From Halobacteriovoraceae bacterium (GTDB lineage: Bacteria; Bdellovibrionota; Bacteriovoracia; Bacteriovoracales; Bacteriovoracaceae): a stretch of DNA of 47,159 bases. Within the stretch, counting starts at the first letter, position 1. Each line of letters starts with the position of its first letter. Below, in pieces: positions 1 to 10,690 of the stretch. The stretch covers positions 57,500 to 104,658 of the forward strand of contig PAKC01000061.1 in assembly GCA_002706205.1 (NCBI GenBank), read 5' to 3'. Under the pieces are notes generated by a model. That model saw nothing but the letters and a program-made list of their open reading frames with translations, was not told the origin of the DNA and made no database searches. A program made the translations under genes and the position numbers.

Positions 1-105
1 GTGTTTGGGGATTATCTTTATCAAAATTATGTTTATCAATAATATGATAAGTTTGATATTTTTGCGTACATCCCACAAAAAGTAAAAAAAGAAGAGAGAA
101 TACTT

Positions 106-489
106 TCATTTGATTTTCCTATAAAGTTGAATAAAAAGTGTAAGCCATCCCACTAAAAATAAAAGTCCGCCTAAGGGAACTATCATGGCAAAGATTTTTA
201 TTTGAGTAAGAGCATAAAAATAGCAATTAAAACTAAATAAAAGAATTCCAACTCCAAATGCATATAAAACAGGTTTGATTTTAAGCGAGTCAAAACTTTT
301 AGCTAATAAGCCTAGAATTATCAAAGCAAAAGCGTGATAGAATTGATAGGTGACACCTGTGGAGTAGGTCTTGAGGTATTTTTCAGTCACAATATTTTGG
401 AGGCCATGGGCGCCAAAAGCACCTATACCTACAGCTAAAAATAATAAAAATGATCCTAAGAGCAGTGAGTGTCGAATTTCTGTTTTCAT
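106..489 (-). CDS. DUF423 family small membrane protein
   Basis: 127 aa, N-terminal LLLGSFLLFLAVGIGAFGAHGL typical of DUF423 proteins; several hydrophobic segments. Confidence 0.8.
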   Translation of the reverse strand: MKTEIRHSLLLGSFLLFLAVGIGAFGAHGLQNIVTEKYLKTYSTGVTYQFYHAFALIILGLLAKSFDSLKIKPVLYAFGVGILLFSFNCYFYALTQIKIFAMIVPLGGLLFLVGWLTLFIQLYRKIK

Positions 490-490
490 T

Positions 491-1573
491 TTAACTCCAA
501 GTTAAAAATTTTGCTTTACTTTGGTTTTTCAGCGCTGAATTTATCGTTAAGTTTTTACCAGTTTTTTTGCCTTTTGAGTAGGCATCTGCTTGAAAACTCC
601 CATGACCACTCGTACTTGAGAGTCTGCGATAAACAAGGTTGAGTTTTTGGTCTAGATCATCTTTAAGTCGAATTAATGCCTTCTTTTCTGAAACAGAAAA
701 GTCTTTTTGTGTCGTTTGCATTTTTTCTTCAAAGCCTTTGGCCACTCCATAGAAAAAAGAATTCTTAGCCGCAAGGCCTTTGAGCTGACTTTGTTGGTTC
801 CAAAGTCTTTCTAACTCTTGATCTAAAAAATCTGCAATATAAAAAGCAAGTTCAATATTTTCTTTACTTCCACAAACTTCTAAAAAAACTTTTTTATGGC
901 CGTAGACTAAAACGGGACGAACTAAAAAATGTTTTAGAATATCGTAAATGGCATTTATTTTGGCATTTTTTCTTTTGGCACTTAAAACCCGATCCGTATA
1001 AATATATGTTTCATGAATGTTTTTATCTAGATTTTCTAGATTGTATTTCAGTAATAATTGATTGGCTTTAAGCGTGGCCAATTGAGCTTCATGAATATTA
1101 TCACTTTGGGCCAGACTTAAGAGGGCCTTAATCTTTGTGAGAATTTTTTCATTGGCCAGATGCCCTTCATAATGATTGGCCAATTCGATATCAAGACTGG
1201 CCTTCGAAACACAAGCTTCCCAATTGTAACGCTTACAAACTTCTTGAAAATAAGGCCCATGTGGCCTTTGATCATCGGCCTGTTCGATAAAACATAAATA
1301 ATGGGCAAATTCATGTCTAAGAATATCTTTTAGCACTTTGTCTTTTGCCTTAAGCATGAGTTGATAATTTAAGCCAATCTGATAAGAATGGGGATCAAAA
1401 AAACCAAGGGAACTTTTAGAGATAAAGCAGACAACATGAAGTGGATAACTGTGAGCTTGGTATTCAAAACGGGATCTTCGCACTTTAAGTCCAACTTCTT
1501 GGGTTATGATTTCTTTGAGAAATTTTTCCAACTTAAGAACAAAACTATGAGTGGTTTGAGAGAAAATTTTCAT
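491..1573 (-). CDS. SprT-like zinc metalloprotein with DUF2786-like domain
   Basis: HEFAH zinc-binding motif (RHEFAHYLCF) followed by DUF2786-like 'KILTKIKALLSLAQSDNIHEAQLATLKANQLLLKYNL'. Confidence 0.75.
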   Translation of the reverse strand: MKIFSQTTHSFVLKLEKFLKEIITQEVGLKVRRSRFEYQAHSYPLHVVCFISKSSLGFFDPHSYQIGLNYQLMLKAKDKVLKDILRHEFAHYLCFIEQADDQRPHGPYFQEVCKRYNWEACVSKASLDIELANHYEGHLANEKILTKIKALLSLAQSDNIHEAQLATLKANQLLLKYNLENLDKNIHETYIYTDRVLSAKRKNAKINAIYDILKHFLVRPVLVYGHKKVFLEVCGSKENIELAFYIADFLDQELERLWNQQSQLKGLAAKNSFFYGVAKGFEEKMQTTQKDFSVSEKKALIRLKDDLDQKLNLVYRRLSSTSGHGSFQADAYSKGKKTGKNLTINSALKNQSKAKFLTWS

Positions 1574-1708
1574 GCCAAGAACTTAGCAGTTTCGAGGGGA
1601 TTTAGCTAAGAAAATAGTGATAAAAAAGGTATGTAATACTTACACTAAGCGTTGAAAATAACAAGAAATAAGGCTATATTCCGCGCGAATTTTAGTTAGA
1701 GGTTAAAA

Positions 1709-2107
1709 ATGAAGGCTTTATTAATAATTTTACTCGTTTTGGCTGCGGGTGAAGTGTCGGCTTTGCCTAAAAAAATATTTTCTCAAGTTTGTGGTCATCA
1801 TTATGCTGAAGGACTGCGTAAAACCAGGCTTAACGGACAAATCTATATTGAATGTTTAAATAAGAAATCGCTTCCAAAGTCTTATCCAACAGAGATCGAT
1901 TTTAATTGTCATTATGAAACTCATATTGAGGGACGCTGGCGTAATTTTAGAAATACTGAGTATAAAACATGCTTGAGTAAAAAAAGTTTAGGAAAAACTT
2001 ACGAAACCTATTATTTAAATGAATGTCAAAGAGGGTATGATACGAATGGACAAGTTTTTCATCCTCGCTACGATGATCCTTATATCAAATGTAAAATAAG
2101 AGAATAA
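1709..2107 (+). CDS. Secreted Cys-containing hypothetical protein
   Basis: Signal peptide-like N-terminus (MKALLIILLVLAAGEVSALP) and six regularly spaced Cys. Confidence 0.5.
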   Translation: MKALLIILLVLAAGEVSALPKKIFSQVCGHHYAEGLRKTRLNGQIYIECLNKKSLPKSYPTEIDFNCHYETHIEGRWRNFRNTEYKTCLSKKSLGKTYETYYLNECQRGYDTNGQVFHPRYDDPYIKCKIRE

Positions 2108-2136
2108 AAAAAAAGGGCCTAATGGCCCTTTTTTTT
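2107..2136. terminator. Bidirectional intrinsic terminator between convergent genes
   Basis: AAAAGGGCC-TAAT-GGCCCTTTT stem flanked by A-run and T-run, between convergent ORFs ending at 2107 and 2135. Confidence 0.85.
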
Positions 2137-2902
2137 ATTTCGAAGTAAGTTTTGATTTAAAAAATTCTCGATTCATACGAGCAATATTAGAAAGGTTAAT
2201 TTCTTTAGGGCAACTGGCTTCACATTCAGCGTGATTTGTACAGTTTCCAAAACCTTCTTCGTCCATGGTTTTAACCATTTCAGCTGCTCTTTCTTTGGCT
2301 TCGACTTGTCCTTGAGGAAGTAAAGCTAGTTGAGAGATTTTAGCTGAAGCAAAAAGCATCGCACTGGCATTAGGGCAGCTTGCAACACAAGCTCCACATC
2401 CAATACAAGCTGCTGCATCCATGGCCAAGTCAGCATTTTCTTTCTTAATAGGAAGAGTGTTTGCATCTTGAGCATTTCCAACATTAACCGAAACAAAACC
2501 ACCGGAAGAGATAATTTTGTCAAATGAAGATCTATCGGTCATAAGATCTTTAATGACTGGAAAAGCTTGAGCGCGCCATGGTTCAATAACAATGGTTTCA
2601 TTGTCATTAAAAGATCGCATATGCAGCTGACAAGTCGTTGTGGCCCTCATAGGTCCATGGGCCTGTCCATTAATCATTAATGAACACATTCCACAAATTC
2701 CTTCTCTACAGTCGTGGTCAAAGGCCACTGGATCTTTTCCATCTCTGACGAGTTTATTATTAAGGACATCTAACATCTCTAAAAACGACATGTCTTGAGA
2801 GACATCATTTAAGGTATAATCCTCAAACCTTCCATCGTCTTTACGATTTTTTTGTCTCCAAATTTTTAAATGTACAGTTATATTTTGACCATTATCACTC
2901 AT
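2135..2902 (-). CDS. sdhB: Succinate dehydrogenase/fumarate reductase iron-sulfur subunit
   Basis: [15 protein letters not shown] (2Fe-2S) and [13 protein letters not shown] / CEASCPKEI Fe-S motifs; downstream of SdhA. Confidence 0.93.
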   Translation of the reverse strand: MSDNGQNITVHLKIWRQKNRKDDGRFEDYTLNDVSQDMSFLEMLDVLNNKLVRDGKDPVAFDHDCREGICGMCSLMINGQAHGPMRATTTCQLHMRSFNDNETIVIEPWRAQAFPVIKDLMTDRSSFDKIISSGGFVSVNVGNAQDANTLPIKKENADLAMDAAACIGCGACVASCPNASAMLFASAKISQLALLPQGQVEAKERAAEMVKTMDEEGFGNCTNHAECEASCPKEINLSNIARMNREFFKSKLTSK

Positions 2903-2912
2903 GGTTTACTCC

Positions 2913-4832
2913 TTACTTATAAGATCTTTGGGTTAAAGGAACATTTTCAAACGTCAGCTCTTCTTTGTGACGATTTGGAGTTTGGTCAAGACCTGTGAAC
3001 TCCCAGACCGCTGAGTGCGCATAGTTTTCATCATCACGTTTGGCTTCGTTTTCCTCAGTTTGAGACTCTTCTCTAAAATGGCCACCACATGACTCTGGAC
3101 GCTCAAGAGCATCTCTGGCCATGAGTTCACCAAGTTCTAAAAAGTCTGCCACTCGACCAGCTTTTTCAAGTTCAGTATTGACTCCTTCATTAGTGCCCGT
3201 CACTTTGAGATCTTGCCAAAATTCCTTTCTCAACTTTTGAATTTCTGAAATGGCCGTTTTAAGTCCGGCTTCATTTCTGGCCATTCCCACATATTCCCAC
3301 ATGATTTTTCCTAGGGCCTTATGAAAGTCATCACTTGTTCTGGTTCCATTAATTTCTAAGAATTTATTGAGTTTAGCCTTCGCTTCATCTTCACATTTTT
3401 GAAACTCAGGATGAGTCGTATCGACTTTTGTAATATCATTAGTTCCAAAATAATGGCCAAGGGTATAAGGAATAACAAAATAGCCATCGGCCAGACCTTG
3501 CATTAAAGCCGAAGCCCCAAGTCGGTTAGCTCCGTGATCAGAAAAATTAGCTTCCCCTAAGACGTGTAGACCTGGAATGGTACTTTCAAGATTGTAATCA
3601 ACCCACAAACCACCCATCGTATAATGAACAGCAGGATAGATTTTCATAGGCTGCTCATAAGGAGATTCATCGGTAATTCTTTGGTACATATCAAACAGGT
3701 TACCGTATTTAGCGGCGATGACTTCTTTACCATCTCTTTTAATAGCGGCACTAAAATCTAGATAAACTGCAATTCCGGTATGGCCAACACCTTTACCTTC
3801 ATCAACTTGGTTTTTAGCGTTTCTTGAAGCCACATCTCTTGGAACTAAGTTTCCAAAAGAAGGGTAGATTCTTTCTAAATAATAATCTCTTTCATCTTCA
3901 GGAATATCATTAGGATGTCTTTTATCATCTTTGTCTTTAGGAACCCAAACTCTTCCATCATTTCGTAGGGACTCAGACATTAGCGTCAACTTAGACTGAT
4001 GGTCACCTGAAACTGGAATACAAGTCGGGTGGATTTGAGTAAAACAAGGGTTCGCAAATCCGGCCCCTTTTTTATAGGCTTTCCAAGCGGCTCCAACGTT
4101 TGAAGCCATTGCATTAGTAGAGAGGTAAAAAACATTTCCATAACCACCTGAGGCGAGGATAACAGAGTCGGCGACATGTCTTTCAATATCTCCTGTAACG
4201 ATATCTCGCACAATAACTCCACGTGCTCTTCCATCAATAACGACGATATCTAAAATTTCGCGACGAGTGTAGAGCTGGATATTATTTTTTCCAACTTGTC
4301 TCATCATGGATTGATAAGCTCCAAGCAGTAATTGTTGTCCTGTTTGTCCTTTTGCATAAAAAGTTCTTGAGACTTGGGCTCCTCCAAAAGATCTATTGGC
4401 CAAATATCCACCATAGTCTCTGGCAAAAGGAACACCTTGAGCTGTGGCCTGGTCAATAATATTATTGGCCACTTGAGCTAAACGATAAACATTGGCTTCA
4501 CGAGCACGGTAGTCTCCACCTTTTACTGTATCGTAAAAAAGTCTCCATATAGAGTCCCCATCGTTGGGATAATTTTTGGCGGCGTTAATTCCCCCTTGGG
4601 CAGCAATAGAATGGGCCCTGCGGGGTGAGTCTTGAATGCAAAATGATTTTACATTATATCCTAATTCCGCCAGTGAAGAAGCAGCTGAGGCTCCGGCCAA
4701 ACCTGTTCCCACGACAATAACGGAATATTTTCTCTTATTGGCAGGATTGACAAGTTTACATTTAAATTTATGGTTGTCCCATTTTTCTTGAATGGGTCCT
4801 TCTGGTATTTTTGAATCGAGTTTAAAGGCCAT
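2913..4832 (-). CDS. sdhA: Succinate dehydrogenase/fumarate reductase flavoprotein subunit
   Basis: [23 protein letters not shown] site, [15 protein letters not shown] flavinylation-type motif, [26 protein letters not shown]. Confidence 0.95.
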   Translation of the reverse strand: MAFKLDSKIPEGPIQEKWDNHKFKCKLVNPANKRKYSVIVVGTGLAGASAASSLAELGYNVKSFCIQDSPRRAHSIAAQGGINAAKNYPNDGDSIWRLFYDTVKGGDYRAREANVYRLAQVANNIIDQATAQGVPFARDYGGYLANRSFGGAQVSRTFYAKGQTGQQLLLGAYQSMMRQVGKNNIQLYTRREILDIVVIDGRARGVIVRDIVTGDIERHVADSVILASGGYGNVFYLSTNAMASNVGAAWKAYKKGAGFANPCFTQIHPTCIPVSGDHQSKLTLMSESLRNDGRVWVPKDKDDKRHPNDIPEDERDYYLERIYPSFGNLVPRDVASRNAKNQVDEGKGVGHTGIAVYLDFSAAIKRDGKEVIAAKYGNLFDMYQRITDESPYEQPMKIYPAVHYTMGGLWVDYNLESTIPGLHVLGEANFSDHGANRLGASALMQGLADGYFVIPYTLGHYFGTNDITKVDTTHPEFQKCEDEAKAKLNKFLEINGTRTSDDFHKALGKIMWEYVGMARNEAGLKTAISEIQKLRKEFWQDLKVTGTNEGVNTELEKAGRVADFLELGELMARDALERPESCGGHFREESQTEENEAKRDDENYAHSAVWEFTGLDQTPNRHKEELTFENVPLTQRSYK

Positions 4833-4841
4833 AATAATCTC

Positions 4842-5507
4842 CTAATTTTGAAAGTGGCAAAAAATTGCTAATGCTGAGAACCCAAAGGCAACCACAACAC
4901 CATAAGCTAATGAAGCAGCTTGAATAATTGGTGTGTACTTTGAGTGGTTAATCCCCCAAGACTGAAACATTGATTGAAAACCATGACTTGTGTGTAGCCC
5001 CAGAGCTAGCATAGCAAAAACATACCACACCACATAAAGAGGATTAGCAAAGTATTCAACTACGGTACGGTAAAGGTCACGCATCTGAACACCATCTACT
5101 GTGGTTGGATAATTTGATCCAAATTTAAAATTGAGTAGGTGGATAATAATAAAAACTAATAAAATAAGTCCTGTGTACGGCATGGTTGCCGAAGCAATTG
5201 TTTCACCTCGTCCAGTACGATTTTTGACATAATAGCCATGAGGTCTAGCGGCCATATTTTGCAATTTTAAGATAACTGCAAGGCAGATATGCAATAAGAA
5301 CATACCTAATAGACCGGCTTCCGCCACATAAATCAATGGATTGCTGGTTAATTTGTAAGCATAAAAATTAAAGGCATCCGGGCCTAAAAAGATTAATAAG
5401 TTCCCTAAAAGGTGGCTGAGGGTAAAACCTACCAGACCAAAACCTGTTAGGGCCATAATTTGCTTCTTCCCAATAGAAGACGTGAAATAATTATGGGATC
5501 CAATCAT
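4842..5507 (-). CDS. sdhC: Succinate dehydrogenase cytochrome b subunit (b558 type)
   Basis: 221 aa multi-TM protein immediately upstream of sdhA; conserved His in TM segments. Confidence 0.88.
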   Translation of the reverse strand: MIGSHNYFTSSIGKKQIMALTGFGLVGFTLSHLLGNLLIFLGPDAFNFYAYKLTSNPLIYVAEAGLLGMFLLHICLAVILKLQNMAARPHGYYVKNRTGRGETIASATMPYTGLILLVFIIIHLLNFKFGSNYPTTVDGVQMRDLYRTVVEYFANPLYVVWYVFAMLALGLHTSHGFQSMFQSWGINHSKYTPIIQAASLAYGVVVAFGFSALAIFCHFQN

Positions 5508-5647
5508 TAAATAACTCCCTGTTAATAACTCCCTGTATTAATTTAAAATGAATTAAACACTTGATATTCTAGCAAAATAAATCTGTTTGTCATTGATAAA
5601 AGCCTCTAGTAAGTTGATTATATTCTATACGTTTTTAAGGTGAATAA

Positions 5648-5893
5648 GTGATGTTACAAAATAATTTTCCCCAAGAACACTTTATTGAATTAGTTGGTCT
5701 TTCACCTTTTTTAGTGGGAAGAATAACTTTGTTTCAACAAGAAAATTTATTTAATGTAGAGGTTGATATTATTCAGTCCGAGTCAGGCAAGATCTATAAC
5801 CACGTTAAGAGTCTCTATAATCAGGATGATGCACGAGATGCTCTTGATATGTCAGTCCAATATTTAAAAGATTATTTAGATGCAAAAAAATAA
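5648..5893 (+). CDS. Hypothetical protein
   Basis: 81 aa intact ORF; no recognised domain. Confidence 0.4.
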   Translation: MMLQNNFPQEHFIELVGLSPFLVGRITLFQQENLFNVEVDIIQSESGKIYNHVKSLYNQDDARDALDMSVQYLKDYLDAKK

Positions 5894-5952
5894 TTTTTAA
5901 GCAGTTTGAAAAGTTTATGTTAAAATAATTCTAATTATTTAGGTTGTAAATT

Positions 5953-7308
5953 ATGAGCCAAGCAATTCTTATTTCTGATAATGAGGTCATTAATTCTTTG
6001 TACGAAGTTAATCTGAGAGCGTATGTGGCCACCAATGTCACTATTAAGCCCAGTGTTAATTCGGCGATAGAATTATTAAATCAAAGTCCTAATGTCGATG
6101 CTGTTATTTGTTTTGCTCAAACCAAAGGGCTAAAAGAGTTGGAAGATTTTTTTAATTCGAGTGAGTTAGAAACTCCATTGATTATTTTAGGCTCAGATCA
6201 GACTTCACCATTGGCCAATTGTTTAGTCGTGAAGAATAAATACGATATTAGAAGTCTTTTACAAGCGATGGCAAAAATTTTGGAAGTTACGGCCAAAGAA
6301 ATGGCCAGTATGCGAGTGCCAAAATACTTTCCGATTCCTCTGAATTTATTTTCACAAATAGAGCTTGCTCATTGTGATGTCTTTTTTCGTAAGAAAAAAG
6401 AAAATTTTGAATACGATTATTTTAAAATCATTGAAAAAGATGCTCCTCTTCAGGAGCAATTACAAAAATATAAAGAGCAGGGAGTTGAACATCTATACGT
6501 GGATGCTGATGAGCGGCTTAGGTTTATCAATAAAGCTTCTAAAGCGGTGATAGGAGAGTTGGATCGAGAAGATTTAAGAACTGATGAGCGGATGGAGATT
6601 ACCCAGCAAGGTATGGGGATTGTCGCCCAAGAGATTTTTGAAAGCCAAGAAATTTCAGATGAGCTTGCAGAAGTTTCTAAAGCTTGTATTGCTTCCATTG
6701 AAAAGATTTGCAAAGATGTCCCTAAGCTTAAAAGTCTACTTTCTTTATTATTAGAGAACCAGGCCGATTATTGTTATCGTCATTCGGTTTTAACCACGTA
6801 TATCGCTAATCAAATTATTGGAAAAATTTCTTGGGGAAGTTTAGAGCAGCAAAACAAAGTGGCCTTCTCATTATTTTTTCACGATATTTATTTAGTTCCT
6901 ATATATAAAAAATATAAAAATGCAGTTTCAGAAGAAGACCTTTTATTTATGGATGAAGTGAGTGAAGAGGATAAACAAACAGTTGTAGATCATGCAAAGC
7001 TTGCTGGCCAATTAGTTAAAACATTTCCTCGTTGTCCCATTGGGGCAGATATGATCATTACCCAACATCATGGAATGACCAGTGGACAAGGTTTTGCCGT
7101 TAATTTTAAAGATGATATTTCACCTTTATCTAAAATTATGATTATAGCTGAAGATGTGGCCACTAGTCTTTTAGTTCAACTGGGAAGCAAAGACGGCCAG
7201 AAAAAATTAAGTCTTAATAAAGAACAAATGATGACACGTTTACAAGAAAGATACCGCAGTCATACTTATCGCAAAATAATTGAAGCCTTTGGAGAAACTA
7301 AACTTTAA
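5953..7308 (+). CDS. Response regulator-like protein with HD-GYP-like output domain
   Basis: N-terminal REC-like fold; C-terminal YRHSVLTTYIA...FFHDI...QHHGMTSGQGFA resembling HD-GYP. Confidence 0.7.
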   Translation: MSQAILISDNEVINSLYEVNLRAYVATNVTIKPSVNSAIELLNQSPNVDAVICFAQTKGLKELEDFFNSSELETPLIILGSDQTSPLANCLVVKNKYDIRSLLQAMAKILEVTAKEMASMRVPKYFPIPLNLFSQIELAHCDVFFRKKKENFEYDYFKIIEKDAPLQEQLQKYKEQGVEHLYVDADERLRFINKASKAVIGELDREDLRTDERMEITQQGMGIVAQEIFESQEISDELAEVSKACIASIEKICKDVPKLKSLLSLLLENQADYCYRHSVLTTYIANQIIGKISWGSLEQQNKVAFSLFFHDIYLVPIYKKYKNAVSEEDLLFMDEVSEEDKQTVVDHAKLAGQLVKTFPRCPIGADMIITQHHGMTSGQGFAVNFKDDISPLSKIMIIAEDVATSLLVQLGSKDGQKKLSLNKEQMMTRLQERYRSHTYRKIIEAFGETKL

Positions 7309-8674
7309 GAATATTTTTGGTGATATTTAAAACTTCCTTAAACACGCCATGATTATAATCCCGACTCATGGTTTTTAGCACTTTAGAAAGATAATTATTA
7401 TCTATTGTCTGCCCATCAATACTAGCAGCAATATATTGGGCCGTATTAAACACGGCACATATCTGAGTGAGACGAGAGCTTGAAGGTTTATTGGGAAAGC
7501 CTTTGCGGTTGGGCAATTCGTGATGATTTTCGATAATATAGTCAATATCGGCATAAGTGCTAAATTGTTTGGCATACTCTGAAGCGCTCATAGGATGATT
7601 AAGATAGAGCTTAACTTCTTCTTCACTGTATTTTTTAAGCTCAGGAGAAGTGCCTGAGTTTATTTTAGTCATTTCTTCTTCAGGGAGAGTGATATCTTGC
7701 AGTAAAGAGCAGATAGTTAATTTCATTTTTGTGGTTTCACTTTCCCATCTGAGTTTTTTTGCAATGGCCGCACATATATAAGCTGTTAACAAACTTTTAC
7801 TGGCAATACCTTGATAAAAATAAGGATAGGTCGCTAAAATATGTTGGAGTGACTCTTTGGCCTTATAGGTTTGATTAACTGAGGTGGCAATACTATTGGC
7901 CAAAGTTAAAACACTAGGAGTCACACCTAGGGCGACTATATATTGATGTAAAATTGTCACGGCCCTTAAATGGAGTAAATAAATATCTTTATGCTTAGGG
8001 GACATGCTTTTAAGTCCCTTGATACATTTAAGGCTTTCACTTTCAAGATATTTTAATTGATCATCTTTTCTGATATGCAGGTACTTTACGTTTTTTTTAG
8101 CGTAAGTAGAAAGAGTCGAGTGGGCGTAGTTTTTATTGGCACTAATAATTTTAATATAAGTACTGCTGGTAATGGCCAAATAAATATCGTAGGGGAATTG
8201 ATTATAAAGATAAAAAGCTTTAATTTTCATGGGAAGATAGTCTTCAGGATTGACCTCTTCTATAGATTGTTCAAACTCTTCATCCTTGGCCCAACGTAAG
8301 CAATTATCAATTTTTTCTCTAAATTCAGGAATAAAGTCAGCTCGATCCAAAGGCTTTAAAATAGTCTCGTTGAATTCATTTGATTGATATAGCTCTTGAG
8401 TAATCCGATTGCTAATGACAGATTCATGCCCAATAAAAACGATAGGTCTACTGCCGGCAAAGTCAATTAAATCCATCCCAAGCTGATTGGGATCACTTTC
8501 ACGCATATTACAATCGATAATTAAAAAACCAAAGGGTCCATCTACAGTTGCCGCATTTAAGGCGTCTTCGGTATTGATGGCACAAACCAGCTGAATTTGG
8601 GAATAATTGGCCTTAAGCACATTTCGCATAAGCTCCCAATCTGATTTATTGTCTGAAATTAAAAGTGTTTTCAT
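7298..8674 (-). CDS. Response regulator with degenerate HD-GYP-like domain
   Basis: N-terminal REC (LLISDNKSDWELM...FLIIDCNMRES); C-terminal LLQDI...ENHHELPNRKGFP. Confidence 0.72.
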   Translation of the reverse strand: MKTLLISDNKSDWELMRNVLKANYSQIQLVCAINTEDALNAATVDGPFGFLIIDCNMRESDPNQLGMDLIDFAGSRPIVFIGHESVISNRITQELYQSNEFNETILKPLDRADFIPEFREKIDNCLRWAKDEEFEQSIEEVNPEDYLPMKIKAFYLYNQFPYDIYLAITSSTYIKIISANKNYAHSTLSTYAKKNVKYLHIRKDDQLKYLESESLKCIKGLKSMSPKHKDIYLLHLRAVTILHQYIVALGVTPSVLTLANSIATSVNQTYKAKESLQHILATYPYFYQGIASKSLLTAYICAAIAKKLRWESETTKMKLTICSLLQDITLPEEEMTKINSGTSPELKKYSEEEVKLYLNHPMSASEYAKQFSTYADIDYIIENHHELPNRKGFPNKPSSSRLTQICAVFNTAQYIAASIDGQTIDNNYLSKVLKTMSRDYNHGVFKEVLNITKNILKV

Positions 8675-8756
8675 AATACTATTTTACCAAAGTTTTTTGT
8701 TTCTTTGGCTTTTCGGTTATAATAAAAAAATCATAATAAAATCTATAGGTTAGATC

Positions 8757-9209
8757 ATGAATAAGACTTTTGAACAGTACAAGGCCAATCTTTTAAGCTC
8801 TATTCCCGTTGTTAAGGGGATGGAGGTGGATATAGTAGAGGTATCTGACTATAAAACTATAGTTTCTGCCCCCTTGGGAACTCATGTCAATTATGAGGGA
8901 ACTGCTTTTGGGGGAAGTCTTAATACTTTATGCATTATTGCCTCCTATTTATTAGTCCATCATCATATGAAAATTAAGGGCATTGCTTTTGATTCTTTAG
9001 TGATTCAAAACTCTCAGATTGAGTATTTACACCCGGTAGAGTCTGATTTTAGGGCCACAGCTCAAATTGATCCCAAGGCTTGCGTCAGTTTTTTAAAAAT
9101 ACTAAGACGAAAAGGAGTGGGCAGAATTGGTGTTTCTAGTTTTATAAGTTCGTCTACATCAGATAAAGAATTAGTGAAGTTTCAAGGACGCTTTGTCGCC
9201 AGTTTGTAG
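8757..9209 (+). CDS. Putative thioesterase (YiiD C-terminal domain / hotdog-like)
   Basis: GTHVNYEGTAFGGSLNTLCIIASYLLVH resembles the YiiD_C thioesterase signature. Confidence 0.6.
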   Translation: MNKTFEQYKANLLSSIPVVKGMEVDIVEVSDYKTIVSAPLGTHVNYEGTAFGGSLNTLCIIASYLLVHHHMKIKGIAFDSLVIQNSQIEYLHPVESDFRATAQIDPKACVSFLKILRRKGVGRIGVSSFISSSTSDKELVKFQGRFVASL

Positions 9210-9245
9210 TCTTGCTATTTATTAAAGTGCTCCCATCTTATTAAA

Positions 9246-9977
9246 ATGGAAATTGAAAAAAGATTTATAGAAAATTATTTGACCCATCGAAAATACAGTT
9301 ATGGGAAATTATTTTCGTTTTTGTTTATTGGTCTATGTGTGGTTTTTAGCCAGTTTTATTGGGATCAGTCTTTAAGTTTATCTCAGTATCTGAGTGCCAA
9401 TCCTAAATTAGTCTTTGAAGAAAATGAGTTGTGGCGCTTATTTTCGACCAGTTTTGTTCATGGGGGGATTGAGCACTTACTTTCAAATTCTTTAATGCTT
9501 TTTATTTTAACTTATTTTGTAACCTCTTTTTATGGCGCCAGTGTTTCTTTTGGTCTTGGCATTTTAGCTGGGGCGATTATCAATGCTTTTGTGATCATGC
9601 AATACGAGAACAATACCACTTTGGTGGGAGCATCTGGCATTGTGTTTTTTTTATGGGGTTTTTGGCTTATTTTATATTTGTTTATTGAAACTCAGTATAG
9701 CTGGCCAAGTCGTCTGTTAAGAGTTTTGGGCGTATTTATTATTCTTTTAGTTCCAACTTCTTATGTGCCTAATACAAGTTATTTGGCCCATTATTTTGGC
9801 TTTATTTTAGGTTTAGCTTTTGGTTCTTCTTATTTTCTCTTACATAAACAGCGTATTCGCTCTTATGAGAAGTGGGAATATCGAGTGGTTTCTGGGCCTG
9901 AGCCGAATTTAGAACAATTAGCTGAGCGGCCTGAAGCTATAGAGGAAGAATCTTTTTGGCGAGATCCTCAAGAATAG
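9246..9977 (+). CDS. Rhomboid family intramembrane serine protease
   Basis: ELWRLFSTSFVHGGIEHLLSNSLML, VGASGIVFFLWG (GxSG) and SYLAHYFGFILGLAFG catalytic segments. Confidence 0.88.
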   Translation: MEIEKRFIENYLTHRKYSYGKLFSFLFIGLCVVFSQFYWDQSLSLSQYLSANPKLVFEENELWRLFSTSFVHGGIEHLLSNSLMLFILTYFVTSFYGASVSFGLGILAGAIINAFVIMQYENNTTLVGASGIVFFLWGFWLILYLFIETQYSWPSRLLRVLGVFIILLVPTSYVPNTSYLAHYFGFILGLAFGSSYFLLHKQRIRSYEKWEYRVVSGPEPNLEQLAERPEAIEEESFWRDPQE

Positions 9978-10002
9978 AAACTAAAAAGTCGATAAGTGTC
10001 AT

Positions 10003-10536
10003 ATGAATAGCTATACCAAAATGACTATACTTGTTTGTGTGATGATCGCCTTTGTGACCGGGGCTTTTTATTATCTTGAAATGGAACAACATGATTCGAC
10101 CAGGTATTTAAATGAACCTTTAGAGTTTGGTGAGGTGACATGGCCTAAGGGAAGCATTTATATTGTAGGTGATGATGGAGATATTGTTATTGAATTGGTT
10201 TCTGAGTTTGAAGCTTTAGATGGAAAGTGGAGTGAAGGAACTAAGTTTTATTTTTCAGCAGATGAGGTCGAAAAAATCATTGCGCCAGCTCCTTTTGAAT
10301 TTGCTCAATTAAAATTTAATGTTGAAGCTGAGATTAAAAAAGAAATATTCGATCCGCACGTCTTGCATTTACTTCGCCTAAAAAAAGGAGAGCTGATTAT
10401 TGATGGGTTGGATTTACATAAAGATTGTGTGATTCAGTTTAAAAATTTAGTTCCCTATGGGGCAAGCTGTCCAGAGTTTGAAATGGTCAATTTTAAGCGC
10501 TCGGTAGTGTTACCTGAAGTTAAGTCTAAGCCTTAA
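10003..10536 (+). CDS. Hypothetical membrane-anchored protein
   Basis: 177 aa with single N-terminal TM segment; no recognised domain. Confidence 0.4.
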   Translation: MNSYTKMTILVCVMIAFVTGAFYYLEMEQHDSTRYLNEPLEFGEVTWPKGSIYIVGDDGDIVIELVSEFEALDGKWSEGTKFYFSADEVEKIIAPAPFEFAQLKFNVEAEIKKEIFDPHVLHLLRLKKGELIIDGLDLHKDCVIQFKNLVPYGASCPEFEMVNFKRSVVLPEVKSKP

Positions 10537-10690
10537 ACTTAAATATTTCTTAATATTTGCTAACAAAAAATCCTATTATTTCAGAGAGTTATAAGAAAAA
10601 AGAATTAAGAATTTTTTAATACTTTTTTGAATGCGGGTTTGGTCTGATACTAAGAGAAAGAAAAAATATCTTAAAAGAAGGACGTTGGCG

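Noticed and set aside
1388-1609. 73-aa plus-strand ORF
   Set aside because: Antisense to the SprT-like gene, no independent support
3986-4237. 83-aa minus-strand ORF
   Set aside because: Alternative frame inside sdhA
8057-8299. 80-aa plus-strand ORF
   Set aside because: Antisense to the HD-GYP-like gene at 7298-8674
10631-10690. N-terminal extension of the H-NOX ORF
   Set aside because: H-NOX domain starts at MKGIIFNLLEQF (10691); upstream residues are basic and unrelated
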